Positions 1 through 8,321 of a DNA stretch of 64,000 bases are shown here, piece by piece. The position numbers were made by a program, and so were the translations under genes. The DNA lies in NCBI GenBank assembly GCA_011525365.1, contig WTGQ01000002.1, positions 381,696-445,695 on the forward strand, written 5' to 3'. The DNA is from Acidobacteriota bacterium (GTDB lineage Bacteria; Acidobacteriota; Thermoanaerobaculia; Multivoradales; Multivoraceae). Positions within the stretch are counted from its first letter, which is position 1; the number at the start of each line of letters is the position of its first letter. The notes below the pieces were generated by a model. The model saw nothing but the letters and a program-made list of their open reading frames with translations, was not told where the DNA came from and did no database searches.

Positions 1-295
1 GGAACCGCCCCGGCTCGCCGGTCAACCGATGCGTGAGCAGGTGAACGTTGCGGTCACCACCGCTGGTCTGCACTTCCGCGGCACGATCCACAACCCGCCA
101 GTCCTCCATCGGATTCGCCCAGAACCGCTCTCCGAGCCATACCCGGTCGTGCGTCCGGTGCCACCGGTCGACCCGGGTGCCAGAGACCTGATCACGTCCC
201 TGCCGCTTCGCCTCGGCCCGTCCGATCCGCCTTGGCAGAGAAACGACCGCGGCCAGGAATCCCAGGAGTCCGCGTCGGGTGAAACCGTGGCTCAC
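1..295 (-). CDS. N-terminal part of a secreted protein, possibly PhoD-like alkaline phosphatase (runs off the window)
   Basis: GTG start at 295 overlaps the stop of the upstream gene (GTGA). Reads VSHGFTRRGLLGFLAAVVSLPRRIGRAEA..., a Tat-like leader, then DRVWLGERFWANPMEDWRVVD...GGDRNVHLLT. Confidence 0.5.
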   Translation of the reverse strand, partial: MSHGFTRRGLLGFLAAVVSLPRRIGRAEAKRQGRDQVSGTRVDRWHRTHDRVWLGERFWANPMEDWRVVDRAAEVQTSGGDRNVHLLTHRLTGEPGRF

Positions 296-939
296 TGCTC
301 GACGCCGTCGACGAAGATCCGCTCCTCGACACGCTCATCCTCGCCGAGAACGCCGACCCAGCGGCCTTGCTGGACACCTTCGACGTACTGGCCTCGCCAG
401 ACGTCTTGCTGGTTCGGACGGATCGTCCATTGGCCGTGACGAAGGCCATTCCGATACGGACCCTTGTGAAGCGCGCCGAACGATGTCTGCATCGTCCACT
501 CGCCGTGCCGGTAGCCGTCGACGTACGAGCCAGTGCTGAGTGAGGAGAACTTCGCCTCCTGGTTCGTGTACTCCAGAATCCACGAGCCGTGGCGCTTGCC
601 GTCGACGTAAGTGCCTTCCTGCGAACCTCCCGGTACGTACTGCTCGGTCCACTTGCCTTGGGCGAAACCGCCTGAGCATTCGCCGTCAGCGGTGTTGGGC
701 GGCACGAACAGGCGCAACATGAAACAGCCCGGGCGGACCTCATGCCAGCACGGGAACCCTGATCCCGCACCACATGACGGACCTGGAGACTCCTGAGCTG
801 GGAGCGACGCGACGGTGACGCCGGCAAGCGTGCCGAACAGCAGCAGACGGCCCCGGTCGACCAGGTAGCGCAGCGGTCGTGCACGCTTCGCGGAGAGATC
901 TCGTTCCTTCTTCGTCATGGTTTTCCCATGATGTCGCAA
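292..939 (-). CDS. MORN-repeat protein with N-terminal hydrophobic segment
   Basis: ORF 215 aa; repeated G.Y..G..HG.W units (GTYVDGKRHGSW, GSYVDGYRHGEW, GPYRNGLRHGQW). Confidence 0.7.
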   Translation of the reverse strand: MRHHGKTMTKKERDLSAKRARPLRYLVDRGRLLLFGTLAGVTVASLPAQESPGPSCGAGSGFPCWHEVRPGCFMLRLFVPPNTADGECSGGFAQGKWTEQYVPGGSQEGTYVDGKRHGSWILEYTNQEAKFSSLSTGSYVDGYRHGEWTMQTSFGALHKGPYRNGLRHGQWTIRPNQQDVWRGQYVEGVQQGRWVGVLGEDERVEERIFVDGVEQ

Positions 940-1002
940 AGTTAGCCGGCGTTTGCCCGCGGACCCGCTGCGGGCGGGTGCTACCGACGCGTCGCCGCGG
1001 CA

Positions 1003-1452
1003 CTACTCGTCGTGCCGTTCCTCCGCCGTCTCCTTGAGCGCTCTGCCGACGGCGGCGAAGCCGCGGTGCATGGCGCCGCCGAACAGAAGCCGGGCCACCG
1101 GCGCCAGCGGTCCTTCGAGGGTGTCGGTGTTGAAGTACGTGCAGCTCGTCTCGCTTCGCTTCTCGAGTCGCTGTACGCGGAGCGCCTTGACGAGTCCGAG
1201 GGCGACGTTCGTGCTCCAGGCCAGGCGGGTCGGCGGTTCGATGATCGCGAGGTGCTCGGTCTGCTTTCGGTTGTAGCGGTCCAGCTTGACGTCGAAGTGG
1301 ATCGTGGAGCCGACGCGGACATCGGTCTTCCTGTAGGTCCGGGCGAAGGGATTCCACTCGTGGTAGCGGTCGAGATCGACAAGGAGGTCCCAGGCCACCT
1401 CGATCGGAGCGTCGATCTCGACCGGCTCTGAAACGATGGAGCGCTTGAACAT
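1003..1452 (-). CDS. SRPBCC / polyketide cyclase-like protein
   Basis: ORF 149 aa; EIDAPIEVAWDLLVDLDRYHEWNPF is typical of SRPBCC. Confidence 0.8.
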   Translation of the reverse strand: MFKRSIVSEPVEIDAPIEVAWDLLVDLDRYHEWNPFARTYRKTDVRVGSTIHFDVKLDRYNRKQTEHLAIIEPPTRLAWSTNVALGLVKALRVQRLEKRSETSCTYFNTDTLEGPLAPVARLLFGGAMHRGFAAVGRALKETAEERHDE

Positions 1453-1470
1453 CGGGGGCCTCCTGCGGCT

Positions 1471-2424
1471 CTAATCCTGGCCGAGCGACCGGACCCAGCG
1501 GTCCGTTTCTTCCCAGAGGCGTCGCGACGCGGCTTCGTCCCGGGCGTCGGGGATGGGCTCGGCCTTGGCGCAGCGCTCATGGTAGTGGCCGCCCTCCAGG
1601 TGCGGATCCGTGGCGCAGTGGATCGTCGTCTGGGCGGCCTGCTCCGGCGTCAGCAGGATCAGCGGCGCCAGCGGCGTGAACAGGCTCTTCGCCCGCCTGA
1701 GCCACCGGGGTTCGTCCTGCCATCCGAAGGTCATGTTCGAGTAGGCCGACCCCGGATGCAGGGCGGCTGTTCGAAGGTTGCCGTCCGCCGCGTAGCGGCG
1801 CTGGAGCTCGACTGCATGGTGGATCAGGGCCAGCTTGGACTGGCCGTAGGCGGTCCAGGAGTCGAGCCTGTCCGGGGGCGCGAAGAAGCGGTCGTTGCTG
1901 CCCTTGTCGTGCTGGTGCGACGAGACGTTGACCACCCGCGCATCGCCGCTCCGCCGGCCGGACTCGAGCAGCATCGGCAACAGCAGGCGGGTCAGGTGGA
2001 ACGTCCCGAGGTAGTTCGTTCGCCAGTGGATCTCGAACCCGTCGGCGGAGACCCTGCGCTCGCGCCATCGCCAGAGCACGTCGCGGAGGATGCCGGCGTT
2101 GTTGATCAGCACGTCCAGACGGCCACCGGACGCATCCCGGTACCAGGCTGCGAAGTCCGCGACGCTACGGGTGTCGGCGAGATCGAGCCGGTGGGCCTCG
2201 ATTCCGTTCGGTCGCTGTCCGGCGTCGCGCAGATCCCGCAGCAGCGTCTCCCTGGCGGCGTTGCTGTCGCGCGGACAGGTGACCGCGACGTCGGCGCCCC
2301 AGGCAGCGAGCGTTCTTGCGACCTGGTAGCCGATCGACCCGGGCGTCGCGCCGGTGACGATCACCTTCCTGCCCGACATGTCGACCCGTTCGGCGACCGG
2401 CTTCGGCGAGAAGAGCTCCCACAT
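1471..2424 (-). CDS. Short-chain dehydrogenase/reductase
   Basis: TGATPGSIGYQVA, NNAG, YGQSK; ORF trimmed to MWELFSPKPV because the upstream extension overlaps the next gene. Confidence 0.85.
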   Translation of the reverse strand: MWELFSPKPVAERVDMSGRKVIVTGATPGSIGYQVARTLAAWGADVAVTCPRDSNAARETLLRDLRDAGQRPNGIEAHRLDLADTRSVADFAAWYRDASGGRLDVLINNAGILRDVLWRWRERRVSADGFEIHWRTNYLGTFHLTRLLLPMLLESGRRSGDARVVNVSSHQHDKGSNDRFFAPPDRLDSWTAYGQSKLALIHHAVELQRRYAADGNLRTAALHPGSAYSNMTFGWQDEPRWLRRAKSLFTPLAPLILLTPEQAAQTTIHCATDPHLEGGHYHERCAKAEPIPDARDEAASRRLWEETDRWVRSLGQD

Positions 2425-2474
2425 GTGGTGGAAGGCCTTGGAGAGGCCGGATCCGGGTCGGTAGGCCACTGGCG

Positions 2475-3473
2475 TCAGCTCGGCGGCGCGTGCGTCTCTA
2501 GCAGTGCCTGGCTGGCCTGCCACAGCCTCGCACCGTTTGACGGTTCGGTGGCGTGCCCGGACGGGCGCTTCTCGCGCAGCATGTGCAGGTAGATGCCGCT
2601 GCGCTTGCCGGCCTCGTCGGCGCAGCACAGATAGCTCACGGGCCTGGCGGCCTTCTCCGGTGTCAGGAAGAAGAACCTCATCATCGGGACCACCAGGGGC
2701 TTCAGGAACCACGGGGCTTCCCGCGCGATGGCCGTGTTGACCGGGCCGGGGCAGAGCGAGTGGACCACGACGTGGCCTTCGCCTTCGCCGTTCAGGCGAC
2801 GCGAGAGCTCGGTCGCGTAGGTGCAGAGGACGAGCTTGCTCGCGCCGTAGTGCCTGATCCCGTCCCGGACGCCGTAGTCCGCGAACTCGCCGAAGCGGTC
2901 GAAGTCGATCGGCTCGGCGGAGCGGTGGGCGTCGGAGGAGACGATGACGATGCGGGGCGCCTCCTCGATCCGGTTGGCCGGGCGAACCGTCCCGTCCGTC
3001 AGGCAGCGGTCGACCAGCACCCGGTTGGCCAGGAAGTGGACCGCGAACATCGTTTCGAATCCCTGCGCCGTGCGGCGGGCGCGGCGCGGCATGAGGCCGG
3101 CGTTGAGAACCGCGATGTCGAGCACCGTTCCCCGCTCGCGCAGCTCGTCGCAGAGCCGATGCACCGAGCGCATGTCGGAGAGATCGACCCGCAGCATCTC
3201 GACCCGGTCGGAACCCGAGGCGGCTTTCACGTCCTCGCCCGCGTCCGGGTGCCCGCTCCGGCAGGCCATCAGGACGTGGCCGCCGCGCCTGGCCAGGTCG
3301 ATGGCGACGGCCCTGCCGACGCCGCTGTTGGCTCCGGTCACGAGGCAGGTCTTGCCGTCGATCCGGACGGATTCGGCAAGAGGCTCGATCTCCTGCCGCT
3401 CGGCCGCCCGGTCCCGGACGGCCTTGTGGAGCACCTTGAAGAGCTTCTTCATGCGGCTTGTCAGCTTACTCAC
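2475..3473 (-). CDS. Short-chain dehydrogenase/reductase (retinol dehydrogenase-like)
   Basis: 332 aa; TGANSGVGRA, NAG, YGASK motifs. Confidence 0.88.
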   Translation of the reverse strand: MSKLTSRMKKLFKVLHKAVRDRAAERQEIEPLAESVRIDGKTCLVTGANSGVGRAVAIDLARRGGHVLMACRSGHPDAGEDVKAASGSDRVEMLRVDLSDMRSVHRLCDELRERGTVLDIAVLNAGLMPRRARRTAQGFETMFAVHFLANRVLVDRCLTDGTVRPANRIEEAPRIVIVSSDAHRSAEPIDFDRFGEFADYGVRDGIRHYGASKLVLCTYATELSRRLNGEGEGHVVVHSLCPGPVNTAIAREAPWFLKPLVVPMMRFFFLTPEKAARPVSYLCCADEAGKRSGIYLHMLREKRPSGHATEPSNGARLWQASQALLETHAPPS

Positions 3474-4725
3474 GCGGAATGTCGTGCCGTTTCCGGTAGG
3501 CCGCCATTTCGTGCTCGATCACTTCCCGGCTCAGGCCGAAGCTCTCGGGTTCGTAGACATGCCGTCCGTAGCGGTGCTGCACGTTGCGATTCGCGGTTCG
3601 CTCGGCGGCTTTCAGCGCGTCCGGTCCGAAGGGGATGCCGGCCCGTTCGTAGACCTTGCCCAGGACCGCCATCGGATCGCCGACGAGGTCGACGTAGGAG
3701 ACGTCGACGAAGCGGCGAGGGTCGGCGGCTTCCCGGACGCGGGCGGTCCGCTCGACCAGGCGGCAGGTCTTGGCGCACCAGTGCGCGCCGATCTCCATCG
3801 GGTCGACCCGGTCGCTGAACAGGCCGCGGCCGTGGGCGACCATGCTGCAAAACGAGGGGATGGACTTCAGCGGATCGCGATGCGTCCGGACGACGGTGGC
3901 GGTCGGGAACACTTCGAGGAGGACGTCCAGGTACTCCATGTGGTGCGGCGTCTTGAGCACCCAGTGACGGCGCGGCCGCTGCCAGTGCAGGACCTGAAGC
4001 AGGGTGCGGAACTCCTCGTACGGGCGGGTGTGGTCCTGGCCTTCCAGCCAGCGGGAGTAGGCAGGCACGTGCATCGTCGCCTCCGCCGACTGGCTCATGA
4101 AGGACACGTCGAGCAACAGCACGTCCTCTTCCGGGGCGTCGTGTTCGGCGGGATGCACGGCGAAGAAGGCGGGGGCGAGGTAGGCGATAGCCCGCTCCGC
4201 GATGAGGGCCCTTCGGATCCGGGCGTGAGGATCGCCCGGCTCCTCGCGCGGCAGGGGGAGCGGATTCAGTCCCTCCCAGGCCTCTACGGCGCGCATCTCG
4301 GGGTGGGAGGCGATCAGCCGGTGCAGCGTGGTGGTGCCGGTCCGCTGCAGGCCGGCGATCACGATGATCGGGCCGAGGTCGATGTCGCGGATCTCCGGCC
4401 GGCGGCGAAGGAGCTCCTCGACGCGCAGGCGTGTAGCCAGCGCTCCCTCGATTCGCCGCTTCTGGATCAGACGGCCCAGGAGGGTGAGGTCGGCCTCCTC
4501 GTTGATAGAACGGACGAGGACGGACAGGGGCTCCATGAACCACTCGTCACCGAAGCTGGACAGACCGGTTCTCCTTCGGGCCTTCCCGACCATCCTGTCG
4601 ACATCGAGCCTCCCGGGTGCGCCGAGGCGGCGCGCGGCCCGGCCGGCCGCGTTCAGGAGCGCTACCGGAAGCGGCCGGTACGGCCGCTCGTAGTCCGTCG
4701 GCGTCTCGGCAACCCGCCTCGCCAT
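3466..4725 (-). CDS. Sulfotransferase family protein
   Basis: 419 aa; PAPS 5'-phosphosulfate loop GLQRTGTTTLHRLI; RTHRDP motif. Confidence 0.88.
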   Translation of the reverse strand: MARRVAETPTDYERPYRPLPVALLNAAGRAARRLGAPGRLDVDRMVGKARRRTGLSSFGDEWFMEPLSVLVRSINEEADLTLLGRLIQKRRIEGALATRLRVEELLRRRPEIRDIDLGPIIVIAGLQRTGTTTLHRLIASHPEMRAVEAWEGLNPLPLPREEPGDPHARIRRALIAERAIAYLAPAFFAVHPAEHDAPEEDVLLLDVSFMSQSAEATMHVPAYSRWLEGQDHTRPYEEFRTLLQVLHWQRPRRHWVLKTPHHMEYLDVLLEVFPTATVVRTHRDPLKSIPSFCSMVAHGRGLFSDRVDPMEIGAHWCAKTCRLVERTARVREAADPRRFVDVSYVDLVGDPMAVLGKVYERAGIPFGPDALKAAERTANRNVQHRYGRHVYEPESFGLSREVIEHEMAAYRKRHDIPRE

Positions 4726-4729
4726 CGGT

Positions 4730-5923
4730 TCAGCCGCGGAGTGCCGACAGCTCGGCCAGCTTGACGACCCGCGTCCCGGGCTCCGGGTGCTCCTCGGCGC
4801 GGATCCAGCGGAAGCTCATCGTGCCGGAGGTGTGACCGGCGGTGTCGAGCCAGTTCGGCAACCCCGGGTCCTCGTGGGCCACGATCAGGCGCACCGATCC
4901 GTCCGGCTCGTACTGCGCCAGGTGCTTGTTCGTGTGGATCGTGTGGTACCGGTAGTCCAGCGACTCCATCCAGTAGTTGTTGAGCTGGAAGTTCCAGTGC
5001 TCGCATTCCGGCGGCGTGGCCTCGATGACAAGCGCCTCGTCCCCGGCCAGCCGCCAGTGGGAGTGGTAGTAGGCGATGTTCGGGTCGCCGCCGGCCTGGT
5101 TCGAGGTCTCCTGGTCGAACCGGGGCAGCCTGTTCGAGTGCTTCTGGAAGTCGCGCGCCCACTTCGCGAACAGCAGCGAGGCGCCGGCGACCAGGGTGCT
5201 CGCCGAGCGCAGCCCCTCGTCGACCTGGGTCGGCGTCAGGGGCGCCGGCCGCTTCTCTTCGGGAGCGCAGTTGATCCGCTCGATTCGAAGCTCGGCCGGA
5301 ACTTCCGTTCGCCGATCGAGGAAGGTCTGGCGCACGATGAGCATGCCCGTGTCGGGCGTCATCGGCAGCCAGTTGCCTTCCTGCGGCTCGCAACTGAGGA
5401 CGAGATCGAACCGGCCGTCGTCGTCCATCTCGAGTTCCGCCGCCTCGATGTAACCGGTCGGCGGCAAGCCGCCGCCCTGGCCGTAGTGCCCGGCCTGGGT
5501 GCCGAAGCCGAGGTAGGCAACGGTGTTGCGACGCCCCGTGATGCGGTACTCGTAGGCGCCGGAAAGTGCGGCGGTCAGGTAGTGGTTGTCCGGGTTGTCG
5601 GAGCCGAGCTTGACCGTCTCGTTCGCGACGCGGTGAAGCACTGGCGCCCGCGGGTCGGCGTGCTCGACGAAGGCCATGAGTCCCGCGCGTGTCAGACGGC
5701 TCAGGTAGCGGTAGCCCTCGGCCTGGTTGAAGGCGTCGCGGGGAGTCCCCGGGAAGTTCAGCGACGCGCCGGCGGCCTTCAGCGTGTCGCAGAACTCGTC
5801 CCAGGCGCGGCCGCTCGTGACCCTCTGCGCCGCGACATCGTCTTCGGACTTTCCCCGGAGCTTACGGATAGTCAGCGAGACCCGGCGAAACAACGCAAGC
5901 AGGGCAATGGCGAGCTTTCTCAT
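4730..5923 (-). CDS. DUF1214-containing protein
   Basis: 397 aa; NYWMESLDYRYHTIHTNKHLAQYEPDGSVRLIVAHEDPGLPNWLDTAGHTSGTMSFRW. Confidence 0.8.
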   Translation of the reverse strand: MRKLAIALLALFRRVSLTIRKLRGKSEDDVAAQRVTSGRAWDEFCDTLKAAGASLNFPGTPRDAFNQAEGYRYLSRLTRAGLMAFVEHADPRAPVLHRVANETVKLGSDNPDNHYLTAALSGAYEYRITGRRNTVAYLGFGTQAGHYGQGGGLPPTGYIEAAELEMDDDGRFDLVLSCEPQEGNWLPMTPDTGMLIVRQTFLDRRTEVPAELRIERINCAPEEKRPAPLTPTQVDEGLRSASTLVAGASLLFAKWARDFQKHSNRLPRFDQETSNQAGGDPNIAYYHSHWRLAGDEALVIEATPPECEHWNFQLNNYWMESLDYRYHTIHTNKHLAQYEPDGSVRLIVAHEDPGLPNWLDTAGHTSGTMSFRWIRAEEHPEPGTRVVKLAELSALRG

Positions 5924-5941
5924 CGTCCCTTCCTCCCGCCG

Positions 5942-6415
5942 TCAGTCGCCGGGACCGACCGGCGTGCCGTAGGGAACCGGCGGTTCGCGCTCCTCCGTGG
6001 GGCCGAGCGCGACGATGCGCCATTGCCCGCGGGTGAGGCGCAGGTCGAGGCTCTGGGTCTCGTAGCTCGCCTCGCGGACGTACTCGACCTCGAGGCGCAC
6101 GATGTCGCCCAGGTCTTCCCTGGCGGTCACCGCTACTCCCTTGAGGCCGGCGATCCGCTGGCGGAGGTACTGCTGGAACGCGGCCTCGCCCATCTCCTCG
6201 CGTATCGTCTCCAGTTGCTCGCGCACCTCGCCGGCGAAGAGGTCGAGGTAGGCATCCGCCGTGCCCTCGCGGCTGACGTCGATCATCTCCCAGAAGACCT
6301 CGCTTGGATCGCCCGCATCCGTGCCGCGCTCCGGCAGGCGGTCGCGCAGCGCCACAGCGAGGCCGGCCGCAAGCACCACGACGGTCAGCGCCGTCGCGCC
6401 GACGTTGCGGTTCAT
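5942..6415 (-). CDS. Small membrane-anchored NTF2-like/hypothetical protein
   Basis: Start MNRNVGATALTVVVLAAGLAVAL at 6415; the longer 533 aa ORF is a spurious extension. Confidence 0.6.
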   Translation of the reverse strand: MNRNVGATALTVVVLAAGLAVALRDRLPERGTDAGDPSEVFWEMIDVSREGTADAYLDLFAGEVREQLETIREEMGEAAFQQYLRQRIAGLKGVAVTAREDLGDIVRLEVEYVREASYETQSLDLRLTRGQWRIVALGPTEEREPPVPYGTPVGPGD

Positions 6416-6417
6416 CC

Positions 6418-7350
6418 TCACGGCCGGCCGTTCGACCCGGGCGTCAGCTCGCGGCGGAGGAAGTCGATGTCGATCGTGCTCTGACCGGGCTCGAGGATCG
6501 TCTTCCGCATGCGGGGGAGGACCCGCTCCATCGTCTCGAGATAGGTGCGCGTGCGGATCTCGGCACGCGCTCCCTGGTCGGCGTTCGCGATCGAGCGGAA
6601 CCGGTCGGCTTCGCCGGTCGCCCGCTCGACTTCGGCGGTGCGGAAGCTCTCGGCCCCGGCGACGAGCGCGCGCGCCTCGCCGCGCGCCACCGGTACGACC
6701 TCGTTGCGGTAGCTCTCCGCCTCGCGGATCAGGCGGTCGCGGTCCTCGCGCGCGCTGGCGACGTCGTTGAACGCCTCCCGAACGAGACTCGGCGGGTTGA
6801 CGCCCTCGAGGCTCGCGGACAGGACGGTGACGCCGGTCCCGAAACGATCGAACAGTTCCTGCGAGGCGGCCTGGACGCTCTGCTGGACCGCCACCTTGCC
6901 GGTGGTGAGCAGCTCGTCGACGCCCATGCCGGCGACGACCTGGAGCAGGGCGCTGCGGCCGCTCGTCTCGAGCAGCGACTCGACGTCGGCGAACCGCAGC
7001 GAGTAGGCGAGCGGATCGTGGATCGCGTAGAGGACGACGAGCCGCACATGGACGACGTTGCGGTCGCCGGTCAACCAGCGCGCCTCGGCTGGCGTCGCGT
7101 CGCCGCCGAGCACGCGGTCGGCCGCCGCGAAGCCGAGGGTCAGCCGTTTGGCTTCGCGCACCTTCAGCTTGTCGACCCGGCCGACGGGCCGCGGCCAGTT
7201 CCAGTGCAGGCCCGGCCCGGCTGCGGTCGGGCGCGCCTTGCCCAGGACACGGGTCACCGCCTCCTCGTCGGGCGCGACGAAGTAGGTCCCCCAGGCCAGC
7301 CACATCAGCGCCAGCGTCAGCGCCGCGGCCGGGATGGCGCGACGCCTCAT
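6418..7350 (-). CDS. SPFH/Band 7 protein, HflK-like
   Basis: 310 aa; N-terminal TM, PTAAGPGLHWNWPRPVGRVDKL, long Ala/Glu/Arg helix. Confidence 0.8.
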   Translation of the reverse strand: MRRRAIPAAALTLALMWLAWGTYFVAPDEEAVTRVLGKARPTAAGPGLHWNWPRPVGRVDKLKVREAKRLTLGFAAADRVLGGDATPAEARWLTGDRNVVHVRLVVLYAIHDPLAYSLRFADVESLLETSGRSALLQVVAGMGVDELLTTGKVAVQQSVQAASQELFDRFGTGVTVLSASLEGVNPPSLVREAFNDVASAREDRDRLIREAESYRNEVVPVARGEARALVAGAESFRTAEVERATGEADRFRSIANADQGARAEIRTRTYLETMERVLPRMRKTILEPGQSTIDIDFLRRELTPGSNGRP

Positions 7351-8321
7351 TCGGAGGCTCCGCCCAGCAGGGAGAAGAGTTCCGAGTCCGCCGACAGGAT
7401 GACGGTCGTCTGGTCGTCCAGGATCGACTCGTAGGACTCGAGGGTGCGCAGGAAGCGGTAGAGGGAGGGGTCCTGCCGGTAGGCGTCGCCGTAGATGCCG
7501 GCCGCCTCGGCGTCGCCCTGGCCGCGGAGGATCTCGGCCTCACGGTAGGCGTCCGCCAGGATCAGCTCCCGGTCCCGGTCGGCTTCGGCGCGGATGATCA
7601 TCGCTTGTTCCTCGCCCTGGGCCCGGTACTCCTTGGCGATCCGTTCGCGCTCCGCCCGCATACGGGCGAAGACGGACTCCAGGTTCTGCTCCGGGAAGCT
7701 CAGGCGGGTGAGCTGGACTTCGAGGATCTCGACCCCGAGCTGAGGGAGGGAGACGGCGACCGCCGATTCGCGGACTTCGGCCGAGACCTTCTCGATCCGC
7801 AGTCTCTTCGGTTCGGTCGACACGAGTTGCGAGAGTTCCGTGCGGCCGAGCGCGGCCGCGAGGCCGGCCCAGACCACGTCGTGAAGCCGCATCTCGGCGC
7901 CGGAGCGGTCGCCGATCGTCTCCAGGAACCGCGCCGGATCGGCGATCCGCCAGACGACCGCGGTGTCGACGACCAGGTTCTTCTTGTCCTGGGTCAGGAA
8001 CTCGGCCGGCGCCGGATCGTAGAGGAGCACCCGGTTGTCAAAGCGAAGCCGCCGGTCGATCGGCCACTTGAGCTTGAGGCCCGGCTCCTCGATCGTGCGG
8101 ACCGGCTTGCCGAAGCGGGTGACGATCGCGCTCTCGGTCTCCGGCACGACGAAGACGGACCGGACCAGCGCGACGATCGCAAGCGCGGCCAGACCGGCGC
8201 GCCACCACGACACGGCACGACGCGGCGAACCTTCGTTCCCGTCGCCGCCGTCGTGGCGGTGCGCCTCGTCGTGGTGGTGACCGTGGTGGTCGTGGTGCTG
8301 ATGATGGTCGTGTTCGGTCAT
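7347..8321 (-). CDS. SPFH/Band 7 protein, HflC-like, with His-rich N-terminus
   Basis: 324 aa; MTEHDHHQHHDHHGHHHDEAHRHDGG then TM and ETESAIVTRFGKPVRTIEEPGLKLKWP. Confidence 0.85.
   Translation of the reverse strand: MTEHDHHQHHDHHGHHHDEAHRHDGGDGNEGSPRRAVSWWRAGLAALAIVALVRSVFVVPETESAIVTRFGKPVRTIEEPGLKLKWPIDRRLRFDNRVLLYDPAPAEFLTQDKKNLVVDTAVVWRIADPARFLETIGDRSGAEMRLHDVVWAGLAAALGRTELSQLVSTEPKRLRIEKVSAEVRESAVAVSLPQLGVEILEVQLTRLSFPEQNLESVFARMRAERERIAKEYRAQGEEQAMIIRAEADRDRELILADAYREAEILRGQGDAEAAGIYGDAYRQDPSLYRFLRTLESYESILDDQTTVILSADSELFSLLGGASE

Noticed and set aside
951-985. gcccgcggacccgctgcgggc hairpin
   Set aside because: Lacks TTCT loop and CTGGGTGC head; single occurrence, could be chance in GC-rich DNA.
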